From Cyprinodon diabolis (taxonomy: Eukaryota; Chordata; Actinopteri; Cyprinodontiformes; Cyprinodontidae), in contig CM060075.1 in NCBI GenBank assembly GCA_030533445.1, positions 34,239,196 to 34,303,195 on the forward strand: 64,000 nucleotides of DNA, written 5' to 3'. Shown here piece by piece: positions 13,201-26,700 of the stretch. A program made the translations under genes and the position numbers. A model generated the notes under the pieces. It was not told the DNA's origin. It ran no database searches and saw nothing but the letters and a program-made list of their open reading frames with translations. The first letter of the stretch is position 1; every line of letters begins with the position of its first letter.

Positions 13201-16200
13201 ACATGATAACGGCTTGGATATGCGGGGAAGGAAACTTACACCGGTGGGTGAGCCTGGCAATCAGGGAAGGAGAGAGAGAGCGGCAAACAAAAAGACAAAG
13301 GAAATGAAAGGGGGATTAGCGCAGAGAAGTGGACTGGGTTTTGCAGACGACGAGAGGAATAAGAGTGCGTGTGGGAGAGTGTGAAGCCAGAGAGTCGAGT
13401 GTGTGTGAGGGCTTTCAGTGGAAGCTCGAGGAAGGGAGCTCTTTTGTTCATGGGGAGCAAGAGAGAGGGAGCCGGGGAGATGGAGGAGAGGAAGAAGGGA
13501 GTGAGGGATATGCTACTGATGAGGAGGAGGAGGAGTGTACCTCTGAGGAAATTCAAACCCTCCACTTGGACCTTATCCAGCACTGGAAGCAATAACATTT
13601 TTCATATGTGCATGCATAAGTACGCATGTGTGAATATACAAGCTCCATCCACTGTGTACATGCATTCCCTGAGAGTGTGTAAGTCAGTCTATATATGAAT
13701 GTGGACAAAGGCGACAGAAAGACAGAGGAGAGGAGACCAGAACCGCTTCAAAGCTGCTCAGTCATTTCAAGCATGCACAGAGTCCCATATTATATCCAGA
13801 GCTTGGGCATCAGATGATGCGACATGGAAACATAAACAAAAATCCATTTCATCATTTCTCTCTTTGCAACACAGATCTCATTGGACTTACATGTCCACAT
13901 CAACAAATCACAAAACTGGAAGCCTTATTGTGGAAAACGCTGCCATTTGGAGGCAGTTGGTTAGTTTACTTTAGTAGAGTCTGAAATCATTCCTTCAGCT
14001 GGAAACACACACATATAACTGGAAAGCGTCGACTGCTCAGGCAGTGGGAAGTTGTTTTAGTTTGACAACCATTTTGTTTTAGTTGTTTTAGTGTGACAAC
14101 TGTGCATTCTTGAGTTTATCCATTGCAAGTCTGGAACCCATGACTGAACATAACTTTCTCAGTCTGAGAAAACAACAAGGCTCTCAGGGATGTTTAACTT
14201 TAGGGAAAACAAAGAATTTTTTTATTTTTTTTAATTCATAGCACCAACTCAAAAGCTGAATAAACATGGGATACATTTGCTATCTTATTTAACTAAGAAA
14301 GAAGAAACTAATCGTTCTTCTCTGCTTGTCACTTGGCTGCTTTATTGCAAAATTTCCTTGCAGAGCCTTAAAATCACTATTTGAAAAAGAAAATTGCTAT
14401 TAAAATCTTATTTAACCAGTACCTAAGCAGACAGCTTTTAACCTAATTTTGCTGCTGTCAATTTGTTGCTTCATTTAAGGATTTGCTAGCTACAATTTAA
14501 CTCTTTTGTGGAAACCAGGTAAGTATTTTGTAGGAAAAACTGTTTATTTCAGAGAAATGTAAAAATGATTAAGTTGTAAACTTTATGTGTGAAATATTTA
14601 AAATCTACAGTCTGTGGTCTCTTAACTGTAGAGAAATTAGCTTATCAGCTAACATTAGTTAGCCTAAGTATTTTTTTATAACTGTGTAATTGCTTAACCT
14701 CTGCTCCAGTTATTTAAGATAATTTTCCAATATATTTTGGAATTTGCACACAATGTTTTGTTACTTGGAGGCATCTATGGCTATGTTTATAAAGTGTTTT
14801 TAAATCAGCTAAATATTCAAGTTTAAAGCCATTTGAAGTTATGCTAACGCTTTGTATCTCATCTCTGCCGCTATACTTTGCTGCTTAATCTTATTGGATA
14901 CCAGCTTACCGGAAATAAAAAGTTACAGATTAAATCCACAAAATATTCAACTTAAAAGTTTATATAGTGGTAATATTATTTAAGTGATACGCTAATGGCT
15001 TCTGCAATGGCTGTGGTGCAGAAGCAGATGCTTTTATCCATATTTCTGTACCCTTTGTCTGATTTAGAGAAAATAAATGGCTAATAGTTTTACAAAGCTG
15101 CGGGATCTGAGCTAGGCTAAATCTTAGGGTATATATATAGCAGTCAGGTATAAAATGTTAAGCTGAAGCCATTGAAGAGTGAAAAACTTGTATCCATAAG
15201 AATGCATACTTTAGTTTAAGTGTGGTTTAAACTGTTATAACAGAAACAGTATTGTTATAGTAACAATTTAGGAATTAAATTTAACACCAATCCGGGTGCA
15301 TTTGGTGCAACTCTGAGTTAGTGTTAAATTAACTCTCCACATAGTGTATATCTTACTCCAGTTGTTGTAATAATTCTAAAAGAGTCAATGTACTTTGACA
15401 CTACATATTTAACACTGTGGAATTTAGCTACTTTGCTTAAACCTTATTTGAAGTAGGCATATTGTTTTTTTGTGGGCTGAATGAGAACAATGATTGACTA
15501 ACGTTGCATAGCCACAATCACGATGGCCATGTACGTGTTTTTCTTAACTTTCACCACATTTAAACTATTTTCTTCTCAATGACATTGGGAAAAATGAAAC
15601 AAGTGTTTTTCAAACAAACATGTGGCATTGTAAAGCTTGCCCAAATCTCAGCAATGGATATCTGCAAGTTTATATATATACAAACAATTCTCATTGTCAG
15701 CTAAAACGAAGACCAAAAATCCCTCCAAAGGGTTTACAGTCAATCCTAAATTTCCATCATAAACTTGCATATTTATGTCAGATTCACTTAAATTAGGGCT
15801 TACCCAGAAACGAGAAAACAAGACATGAATTTTCCCCCTTAAAGCATGCCAAGGTCAGTCTCTGCAAAGACTAGAACAATGAAAGGCTAATGGCGAAGCC
15901 AGATGCTAAACACTTACTGTACTGTCTTTTAACTCCTAATAAGAACTATGCATATGTGTGCGTAATCAAATAAGTAAGGCGAAAAAAGTGTGAAGCCTGG
16001 GAAAACAATCACTGAGTTGGGAGAATGGCATGAAGAATATTGCAAAAGATCTGAAGTAAAGGCGCTAAGCTTCAGCTTATAGGGGCTAATAAATGGGTTT
16101 GCTTTTTAAAAAAGCCAAGTCTCAACCATTTGGTTATTATTAACGTATGACAGACCAGACTAATAAAGCATTTCCCATCAAAGCCTATTAGCATGAAAAT

Positions 16201-19200
16201 AATCCCTTGACCTATTGTGGGTAAATGGTAAATGTTTGGGAGTCACTGGAGTGATAGGTCTCACACAAGAAATCCCACAGCTTCAATAAAACCAAAGGAC
16301 CCCACAAAGACAGATGCACACATGAGTGGTGTTTCGTAGCTAAGAAGCAAGTAGTTGTTCTGCTTTGTTAACACACTGATCACAGGCAAAGTGATTCATG
16401 TATGCTTACTTTCTGTGGCCTTTTGTGTTTCTGCAAACCTAAGAATAACAGCCTCTAGTGCCAAAAATATAAATTCAGGTAGTTATTTTAACCAGGTTCC
16501 ACCTGTAGCCACTTCATCACATTTAACTGCTGCCAGTGGTTATTCCTGGAATGACTTAGTCAGACTGTGTTCCATATAGGTTGTAATAAAAGGGAAACAA
16601 CTGTGCTAAACTCATAGTTTTACAGTGTCAAAAAAGATATATCAATGATTCTTTCTGTAGCCTACTGGATGCAATGCATCGTTGAGTAAAGTGTAGAAAA
16701 ACAGGAAAAAATGCAATTAACAAGACTTCATCCATGACTAAAAAAAGAACTCATTAAATTGATTATAGAGTGGAAGAGCAGCTTCACTCTGAAAGGGATT
16801 GATTTGGCTTAAGGCTAATGAAGTCTATCTACACATTGTTCCGATAACTACCGTCATTTCTGAATCTAACAAATTCTGTCTCTTGGTTGTTGTTAAGGTG
16901 TTGCATGTGTTTGCAGTGTGTCATCCAATCATATGAAATTAACTAACTATAGATTAAAGCAAAAGGCTAAACTCTAAATTGCTCTTTGTTAAGTTGATCA
17001 AAGAGCTCATTCTGACCTTAAAGTCAATAAATTCCTTTAAAGCTTACTGGGTTTCAGGCTGGATTTCACAGGGGCTAAATATTATGGAACTTGTCAGTAA
17101 TGAGGAATGAGAAGCAACCTCAGTCATAGCTAAGCAGGAAGCAGCTAGTCATGGTGCTGACCTACTGATCATCAGTCACTCTCCCTGTCTGAACCGCGTC
17201 CCCTCAGTCAGTAGCTTTGTCAAACCCGAGCGTCCATCTAAACCATCAATCTCTCCTCAGTCAGACTCTCCCTTGATTCCCTGTGGCCTTCCCTGGCCCG
17301 TCAGCTCTCTTGCTCTCCACCATCGTCTCCTCATCTAGCTCGGCAGCCCCGGCCTCACTCCTTCCTTTTTTGCCCTTCTGCTCATATCGGCTGAAGATGT
17401 TTGCCAAAACTTCAGCTGTGACACGGCACAGCTGTCCACCAGTAAACCTACTCATTTGTCTCTCTTGTGCAGACACACACACATGCTCCCTTCTTAACAT
17501 TCAGCTAGGAAAGCATTTCAGGCCCACGTCCAATTGCTGCTCTGTGTTGACGTCCGTTGGCAGACAGAGAGAAGGGACTGATGGAGTTTTGCTCTTGATA
17601 AAAGTGATGGGGATGTAAAGACCAACAATGGGGATAAGTTCTGGCAGGGGCAACTAACAAACTGGTTGATAAGGCTGTAGAATATTTGTCTCTTGCTTTG
17701 CATTTTACAAATTACATATAACTGTATTCTGGGCAATGCAAATAAGGACTCAAACAAAATGTTGCCTGAGGGAGAAAAACTGTGCAACACACTATTGTTC
17801 TACTGAGTCAATTCAGAGATAATAATGCAAAAAGGTATTGTGAAAGCTTTGCCTCAACTTGCTGTCAGCTGATTTGTTTTACTAATTTACCTGTAGGTGT
17901 TGAATGCACTGAGGTTATAGAACAAGATAAACAAAACATTTCAACATTAACACCAATTAATAATCTGTACCCACTTGACCAAGGTTAGCAGTGGGGGGCG
18001 AGTATGATGCATATACCGCCTGGTGAGAAACCCTTTGACAATTGGCCTGTCTATACCAGTTCAACTATAAACAGGCAACCTTGCTTGGACACGCACATGT
18101 AGGAATGTGCCAGTGTACCCAGAGCAAAGCCATTCGTCCATTCACCCACCCATCCAACAATCCATGGATCTAATTTCAGAACCACCTACTTTGAAACCTA
18201 TTTCAGATTATTACTTTTCAAATTATATAGCTGAAGAGTTAAGATGGTAGTTTAGCTTTTTTTTCTGTCTTTTTCTCTTCGTCACAACAGACCAGAGAAA
18301 CACATGCATTGCAACAGGGAAGCCTAGATACTTGGACTCTTTTGCTTTTGCTTCCAGGTGAGAACCAACATCTCAAACAAACCCAGAGACTCCATGCAAA
18401 ATAATTCACAACACATATCTTAAAGGGAGGATCATTGTTTTGCAATTCAAGACAAATCTCCCCTTGTATGCCTTTGTTATTCTGGACTTAGGCCAATTTT
18501 TACTAATCAGCCCATCTCTTAAACCTGACCAGTAAGTTAGAATAACATTCCAGGCTTAAAAAAACTTGACAAGGCATAAAACCAGAGTGATGGGTTACCT
18601 TCAATATGTCATCTAGTATTCCAATCTTTCAGCAAATAAGGAATAGGGAATAATGCCATTTTTGTGTGTTGAAGTGAAGTATCCTAGTTTTTATAATAGA
18701 GTCAACAGAGCAATTGAAGCAAATTTTTTATTTGTGACAGGCTGTGAGTAAAGTGCCAATAGATCCAGTTTAAAGTTGGTTCCTAGCAAAGTTGTCTGTT
18801 ATGAGCATTAAATGGTGCGACCTTTGCACACCTCTGTTGTTAGACACTTCTGAGAAAGAACTGAAAGCCGGTTGAACTGATCTTCCTACGCAATCAAAAC
18901 AAGACACCAGCACTTAATAACAGAGTAAACCAGCAGATAAGAAGATTTGAGTGTGTCGCTCTTAAAACATCTTAGAGCTTGTTCAATCTTAACACCCGGG
19001 TTGCTTTTCCTCATGCAAACATACACCTGCAGGCACATAAGAATCCAGAAGCACTAATTCACAATAAACGCCCTTCCGCTGAGATGCTGTTTATTTGGAA
19101 TGATGCCAAAGACACTGCTGCAACATGAACCAGAATGCAAAGCAACAAAGTTAGAAGACAGAGTGACAACATGGATGGAGCGTGAGTTAAAAAGAGTACA

Positions 19201-20409
19201 AAAGGAGAAGAAAAATAATATAAGGAGGGTTGGCCATCTACTCTTTATATACATGTTTACATGAGTTCTCCAAGTCCACCAGTCCGATTGTGTGAGCCAC
19301 CTAGAGGGGACTAGGATTGACCTGGACCAGTCCGAATGCTGCCAGGAGGACTGGATGATCCTGCTTAGGCTGAGCGTGCTGTGCAGCAAGCTAATGAGAG
19401 GCCTGTGTGCATGAGGGGCTCCAAGTTCAGGCATACGGGGCAATCTGCCCAGTGATGCTGGGGCACATGTGACCCCATCAGACCTATGGCCTGGATTACT
19501 GTTACCACCACCCTGTGTAACTGTGTAAAGCCTGAGTTTCTGTGCTGTGTTTCCGGGGGAAAAAAAAGAAAGAAAAAAAGATGCTTGTTCCTGCACGAGG
19601 CTTCGACATTTTGCACAAACCCAGCCAGCCGTGCGTTTTTAATCTGCTTCATCCTAAACATCAGCACTTTTAACAATTACAAAAATCCCAAAGTCATTTT
19701 TGAAGCTCACGGGGGGGAAGCAAGGGAGTAAATTAGTTCTCCAGCTAACCCCAGCATATTTACAACAGCGCTTTATAGCTGTTATGATGTTGACGAATGT
19801 GCACCGCCCCGGCCAAATAAACTTATAATCGAGCGATAAAATAATGAATGAATTCCTCCTGGAACAACAACCCGTGACGGATGCCAATAACCTCAACTCT
19901 ACTGTGTTCATTCACATCCTCCATACTATGCTTAGTATCCTTACCCAAGTGTGTTTTATTCACGCATGTACATGCAGCTAAAAAGACCAAACATTTTCCT
20001 TGTCCAACAGAGTTGAAGCAGAGGTGGAGCCCCATAACAATCAAGTTCAGAGCATCTTTAGTGTTTATGTCCTAGACTGAAACAAAGTAGTTTATAATAT
20101 TGAAGGAGAATGAGAGGAACACATGGTAAGTCAGTGTGGCTTGCTATTGTTTAAAAATAAAAGCCCTTGGAGAGTGGTTTATTGTAAACAATTAGGTTTC
20201 TAGAGGAAACAGCAAAACATGGAGGAAGATGCTCTGGTCATATGAGACCTAAAGGTAAGGTACAACACTGTCTAAATCAAATGAGAATATGGATGAATTA
20301 AATACCAAGCAGTCCAGGTTGAAAGCCTGTTACATACTGCAAAGGATTTGCGACTGGGGTAAAGGTTTACCTTTCATCAACCCTAAACATTGAGCCAGAC
20401 AGAGCTACA
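10211..20409. other. presumed efnb3 intron 1, central part
   Basis: No exon was recognised. The longest open frame (180 codons, minus, 19054-19596) has no domain and is treated as chance. A 14-bp perfect hairpin at 12.5 kb is listed separately. Purine-rich sequence occupies 13.26-13.55 kb. A possible degraded element with repeated 'gtgttaaatt' and 'aacact' words lies near 15.26-15.42 kb. The rest is ordinary AT-rich sequence. Confidence 0.5.
12498..12535. repeat. perfect 14-bp inverted repeat (hairpin)
   Basis: AGAGCGTGCACAAG at 12498-12511 is followed after ten bases by its exact reverse complement at 12522-12535. Each arm itself contains the palindrome GTGCAC. There is no U-run or gene next to it, so a role is unknown. 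Confidence 0.85.
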
Positions 20410-20560
20410 CTGGAATGGTTTAAATCAGGAGTCTTCATTGCTGGCTCTATTGACCCAATGTCCTGGATGTTTTCCATATTTCTCTGCTCCAGCACACCTG
20501 AATCAAATAATTGCATTCCCTCCTCAGCAGCAACCAAGGACCGCAGGGGCATGTTAGTCA
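20410..20560. mobile_element. degraded MITE end of teleost type
   Basis: The segment with 'aggagtcttcattgctggctct' followed by 'tctctgctccagcacacctga' resembles one end of the abundant teleost element type also suspected at 1005-1213. I recognise only one end. The assignment rests on word-level resemblance. Confidence 0.35.
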
Positions 20561-20635
20561 CCCATTTATTGAAGTCATGTGTATAGAGGCAGCGAAATAC
20601 ATAAAACATGTAGGAAAGCGTATATAGTGTATTAG

Positions 20636-20860
20636 GGTGGCCCAGCCAAAGTCCAGACCCCAACTAAAAATTGCTGGCAACTTAGCAAGACTTGTAAATC
20701 GATGTACTTATTATCTCAATTATATAATCCGACTGAGCTGTAGTTGTCTTGAATGGAAGAATGTGCCTTTTTGGACAACAATTGAGGGGTTTATCTCACA
20801 AAAAACTCAGAATGAAACCTCAAAGCTTTTTTTTGTTGGTTTTAATTCAACAAAATGTTA
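20636..20860 (+). pseudogene. Tc1/mariner transposase relic, C-terminal DDE region
   Basis: In one plus frame bases 20638-20664 read WPSQSPDPN, the hallmark WPSQSPDLNP of Tc1-like transposases that carries the second catalytic aspartate. Downstream words (gcaagacttg, atccgactgagctg, tggaagaatg) still echo the usual continuation, but stops and shifts break the frame. It is a dead fragment, with neither the DNA-binding domain nor terminal repeats recognised. Confidence 0.75.
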
Positions 20861-23470
20861 ACAAATGTGTGGTATACAAGACATTTTTGTAGATCTGTCT
20901 ATTTTTCATGTGTTTTCCTCTGTCAAGTTGAATACCTGTGTATTCTGCAATGCCCAAAGAAAGGCAGAAGCTTAAAAAAACAAAAAAAAACTATTTCAGC
21001 CTCTGGCTTGAGTTGGCTGTTCTCTTTTCCTCTTTCTTCCCCTGGCCTTTCTATCCTGCCACATCAGCTGAAACTTCTTTTCACAGCTCCTGTTGCTCTC
21101 AGCTCATAAACTAACGCGCACTCCTCTTTTTCACCAAAAGGGAAAAGAGAGGTAGGGGGAGAAGGAGTCTGGGCTAACAGGCAGCTTGTGCAATGTGGTT
21201 CTTATTATTTTAGTTCCATTCCATGTCTGACTCTCTCCCTTACAAAACAAAACTACTCAGTGGATGTTATCTAATTAAACTGCCTAAGGAGAGAAGCTGC
21301 AGGCACTTCTCAGCAAAGTTACATTGTGGATTCATACTTAATTCAAATTAGGTATGGGTGGATTCTACAGGGGTGAGAACGGGCGTGGAGTTTCGGCTTT
21401 TAGAAAGCCAGACCGTGAATGTGACATCCTGTTTAACCAACTAACACCTTCCACTCCCTGTGATTGGTACCAAATATCCTTCCACATCAGGATTTCCAGC
21501 TTATTTCTGTCCTCTTTTATTTCTGTTTTTATTTGAAACATTTAGCCTAGTTATAGCTAGCCTTTTAAACAGCACCAATTAGTCGCTGATTAATGAATTA
21601 ATAAGAAGCAAGTGAGTGGATGGGGGATTAAAATTTAATGTGGATCTTAGGGATAATAGTTGTATTACAAGTCACCGCAAGCACCAAGCTAGGAGATGCC
21701 CACCCTAGGCAACCATTTACAATAATCCACAGCACTTTACTGAAGTATGGAAAGAGAGAGGGGAATGATAAAAGAAAAAGAAAGATAAAACAGATGCTGG
21801 AATAAAACGACAAAGCGCCCTATGTTGTGATCAGAGAGTCTAAATTCTCTTAAACTTCATTCCTATTCCCTGTGTGTAGCTTTGGGTATGTGGGGGGTCA
21901 CCTTCTACCCCCGCGGCCGCTCCGTCATTAAACCACCACCGATACACCCTGCGCAAACTCCCAGGCTGTAATGTAAGATTCAATCTTTCATTAGGGCGGC
22001 CATGTAAGACCAATAATGGGAGATGCTGAGATAAGGATAATGTACTGTATGTCCAAGCTCCAGTGGTAGAGGGGATTTGTGTGCGTTTGGGGTGGGTCTT
22101 CCCAAGGTGATCGTTCTGGTTCAGTTCCCTTTTCCTCGAGCAGAAACTGTATTGGCACTTGAGACATAACTGCTATTGATTTACTTAGGGTTAGACTGTC
22201 TCTACCTACTCTCTGCTCCATCTTATGTTTTCCCTTTTCTCTGTTTATGTTCCTCCCTGAACACCTCTGTCTCTTTTGCTTTCAGTCAGGCTGCAGTAAT
22301 TTCGGTGTAGGTCAATAAAAGGGTGGATACAGCACTCTATGACCCTAATCTAAAGTTTACAGCTGACGCTATCGACCTGGCGGATGGTGTTGTGAGCTGA
22401 AGCTAACGTCCCAGTATCCGTTCTCTGGGAGGCTGTTCTGCTGGACGTCAATTAACATTGTTGGTTTTTTTATGTCATTTTCACGTACTTGTCTCATCTC
22501 TGCTAAATGTTTCTAAAATTGTGTGGTTAGGAAGTAGTCTCACAGTTTTTTGAGATTCTGGGGTTGTAAACATGGAATTAATGATACAGGGAGAGCAGTT
22601 TATTTAATGAAATGTTACCAGGACTTTAAATGCCAAGACATTTTTCATACTTTTTTGTCTTAACAATAAAGTGATAAGCTACTAAAGAAAAATAGCTTAT
22701 TGTAGGATTATTTGTAAGACAAAACTAAACCCAGAAGGTTGTCTGTTTTTTTTATGTTAAGGAGACTGCAAACTTATAAAACTCAGGTTATTTCTTTTTA
22801 TTTCTGTCTTGTAAACTGAAAAAGTCATAATTTGCTATCCAACAAAAGCATTTTTATGCATATTTGCTCAATGCAACAAAGTTCCCAAAGCTATTAACTG
22901 TGAAATACAATTACAAAAATGTTTTAAAACACTTCATAGTAAAGCAAGTAATGTGATTTCTTCTTCCCTCCCAATGTTTTATGATCTCATTCCTGCTGTG
23001 TGGAAGTATCATCATTTCTCAACAGTGACTCCTAATGTTTAGGAAGAGAGTTATACAAAGAGCAGCACTGACATTAAAGACTAGCAATGTTGACATCACA
23101 GTCCCTCCAGGACATCAGAAATACATAAGTCACTATCCACTTTAGTTTTGTTTGAGTCATTTTTTGCCCGTTCACTAATTTCTTCCTTTGCATTTTGTCT
23201 TGTTTCCTCCAAAACTTCTATAAGGATGAAAAGGAGCCCTCTGCTATATGTTTAACATTCAAAATGTGTGCCTTAACAAATCCTGCTCATAGTCTACTGC
23301 AAGGAAATGTACATTTTTGAATATTAGTGTCCTTTCAAGCAACATTGGGATGTCATTAAACACCATTTTTCAGTCACATTTTCATATCATGTAGTTATTA
23401 TGAACTTTTCTGGTTAAACTTGTATCAACTTCTGACTTCTACTGATGTCATTCCAGCTCTGCTGTATTAA
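20861..23470. other. presumed efnb3 intron 1, no recognisable features
   Basis: Pyrimidine-rich and AT-rich sequence without a recognisable exon. A CG-rich spot (ccgcggccgctccg) lies near 21910. Nothing else is supportable. Confidence 0.4.
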
Positions 23471-23473
23471 TTA

Positions 23474-23772
23474 AATTCAGTTTTTTTATATAGCACCAAT
23501 TCACAACACATGTCATCTCAATTCACTTTAAAGATACAATTCAACCAGATCATACAACCAGATTGGTTCAAAGTTTTCTATCTAAGTTGAAAACCAGTTG
23601 ATTGCATCGACTGATTGACTCGAAGGCAATCCCTCACACTAAGCAGGCTTGTAGCGACAGTGGAGAAGAAAATCTTCCTTTAACAGGAAGAAACCTCCAG
23701 CAGAAGACAGGCTCAGTTTGAGCGGCCATCTTCCGAGGCCGACTGGGGTTCAAGGAGACAGAAGCAGACATA
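23474..23772 (-). mobile_element. LINE-type retroposon 3' end, copy in reverse orientation
   Basis: On the minus strand this reads from ctccttgaaccccagtcgg through cctgttaaaggaagattttc and cactgtcgctacaagcctgc to ggtgctatataaaaaaact. The same order of words occurs on the plus strand at 47078-47484. It is the 3' non-coding end of a common teleost non-LTR element; I would guess the L2 group, but the clade cannot be fixed without a library. Confidence 0.8.
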
Positions 23773-26700
23773 ATCAGCATTGCTGTATCAAACGTAACAA
23801 AGAGAGATACTTTACATCTCTGCTACCCCTTTAAGCCATGACATGGTTAAAATAGCTAACTTATTACGTATGAAAATGAGCTATGGTTAATTTTGTAATG
23901 ACCATGCATCAACACTTTGTACCTGCTTTACCAGCTGATAACTGGAAGTAAATCACCAGTATGTGTTAATTATTTAAATGTGTAAATATTATGTAGTAGA
24001 AACACATCGATTAGAGGTCTTAATCTCTGATATTTCTAAAGTAAGCTGGCTTAACTGGTGTAAAAAGAGACAAGAACCAAACTGTATGTAAATGAGGTCT
24101 AATTTAAAAGTCAGTGGAAAGCAATTATGTTTAATATGTGATATTCTGACATTTTGTCTCAATAATTCATCAACACACCCAAGTTGGACTAAAACTAAAC
24201 TGTTGTACAATAGTTAAGTACCCAGGTATAACATGGAGGATGTTGGGAAAAGATGGGAGCTCTGCAAATTGACCCAGAGCCGTTTAACTACTGAACAGGT
24301 ATTTATCATACATTGCAGTATAAAAGCATTATAGACACAGATGGCTTTTTTTCCTACAACACCTCTCTTGCCCAACACATTTTCTGTTTGCATCACTGGC
24401 TGCTGCAGTGCCATAATTAGTAGCTGGATGTGACACATGTTTCCAATTTGCTACGTCTGGTCATTGCACCGAAGGGAGGGAGTGACAGAGCGAAGAAACG
24501 ACAGAGACAGATGGAAACTGACAGAGGAAAGAAAAGAGACGCTGAGAGTATAGAGATGAAGAAGCATGAAGGCAGCACAGGAGGCGATTTAAGGTGGTGG
24601 AAGATAAGGCGGAGGCCAGCTGCAGGTGGACGCTTCACACTTCAAAGCTATGTATTGAGAAAAGGTCCGAGGGTTAACAACGTGACAGTCCATTTGCTTC
24701 CAAGGCAGCATGTGAACCATACATGCACTCACTCCGGCACCTGATTGATATAGGAGCTACTGCTCCTGCTTGCTCTTCGCCCCATTTCAGGGCTAAGAAC
24801 CTCAGATGTGTGTGGGCTCCAGGAGCTTATCGCTGGAAGATGCACGCTATTTAAACAAGCAGCGGCTCTCAACATATTTCAGCCCTGAGCAAAAAGCTAT
24901 TTCGCCCCAGGGTTAGCCGAAACTAAAGCGCAGCTCTTTTCAAGTAGGCAGAAAGGAGAAACAAGCACATAAAAGTATGTAAAAGCACCAGGAAAATAAA
25001 CTCGCGGAATGACTAAGCTGATTAACTATGAATAGTAAGCTCCATGAATAAGCCTCATAGTATACAATAGGCTTTGTACTTTGAATATATGAGTGAGTAA
25101 ATCTGCAGGAATGACTGTGAAGTCTGGCGTCTAATTGCCAGTCGGGCCCGTTCGCTGAGCCCTGACATCCACCCGAAGCTAAACTCCATTAGGAGACAAT
25201 AGCGTGGAATCACCTGTAAGGCCTCAAAAAGCCAAAGCTCTATGCTTCCACAGTGGAAATTACCCTCCCGTGTCCAGCTCTTACACTCCCCCGTTGGGTG
25301 AATCCACCCACTGCTGACAAAAAGCCCTCATTAACGGCTTCGTGCCTCAATTCACAGCGGGGGCCCACGCACGGTCGCTCAGGGCAGGCTGTGGCCTACA
25401 GCACATGAAAACCTGTTAGCCCCCCTGAAAGAAAAAAAAAAGCCTCTGGCATGGGTGTGAGCTGAGGATGGTATTGTGGGTTTGCCATCGGCATCTTTCC
25501 ACAATGAGGTGTGTAATGTAGGCACATTCACCAGGAACATGAGCTATTCAAGACCAGTGTTCCATGCTGGCAGTTTTTCATCAAGCTGGAAAATATCTCT
25601 ACGCTAATTTACTCCCAATTTTACCTGCTCACAAGCTATGGCCCCCTGAACACAACCTCCGCCTCCACCTTCTCTTTCCAGGCCCAGACACCACTCAGGC
25701 AAATTGGCAGAGCTGCAAGGAGAGTGGTGTCGGGCGTCAAGGCTGGACAGAGGAGAGGTGTTTAAAATGGCATTTCCTTAGTCTATAATACGACTGACAC
25801 CTCCGCCAGAGCACCGGAGCAAATTAAGGATGCAAATGTGAGTGTTGGAGTGGGCAGGGGATTGTGTTTGAGAGCTGTACCGGCGCTCAACCTGGACTTT
25901 AATCAAGGTCAGCCAGCAGCAGCAATTACTGCATCATACGAGAGTCTTATATCTACAGGTCCCAGAGATTATCTCATGGGGGAGCAACCTTACCTGTAGA
26001 AATTTGCCCCTCCAAATATCAGACACTCTTTTATGTATAGCTGGTTTTTAAAGGTTAACTTAAGAAAAGAAATGGGAGGGTTCCTTTGAGTTTCAAAGCT
26101 TGCTTGACTCATTCACACCAATTTTTGACTCACCCCCACTTTGTTTGGCACTGATACTGCATTAAGAAAATTTAGCCTACTTTGATGCTTATTTGTTTTC
26201 TCTACTTTGCATCGGTTCACTTTGGGTCAAAACCTCATAAAAATACTGAAATTCATGACAAAATAAAAACAGTTAGTGCTACCAAGCAATGCCAATGTTT
26301 ACTTTTTTTTCATTCACAAGGTTCAGACGGTTATATCACGACACCAAAAAGTATCAGAGGTTCTATTTTGCCACAAATTTCAGTGTAGCCCTCCCCCACC
26401 TGTTGATACTACACTTTCCCCTTATTCACAGAAACTAATAAATGTGTCTGTTTAGAAAACATTTGGCCATTAATTTAAGTATAAAAAGCTTCACCAGCTC
26501 CCTTTCATTAAGGCAATACTAGTTAGACAACAAGCAGTTAGTCTGTCCAGCAGCAGATTGCAGCAGACCTTCGGAGCAGATAGGCCAACTAAATAATGAG
26601 GTCATGTCTTTTTATTTTATATTCATAGACTCCATTTGTCTTGGGAGTCAGGTTTTTTTTTTTTTATTTAGAACTAATTGCATCCTGAATTTGAGCAGAT

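Noticed and set aside
15260..15420. Possible MITE with 'gtgttaaatt' and 'aacact' words
   Set aside because: No convincing terminal repeats or target duplication could be placed.
17151..17200. Phrase that could encode part of an ephrin exon on the minus strand
   Set aside because: Translation gives stops and no ephrin receptor-binding-domain motif.
19054..19596. Longest open frame in the window, 180 codons, minus strand
   Set aside because: No recognisable domain, low-complexity F/S runs, and a position inside a presumed intron without splice context. The length is plausible by chance in 64 kb.
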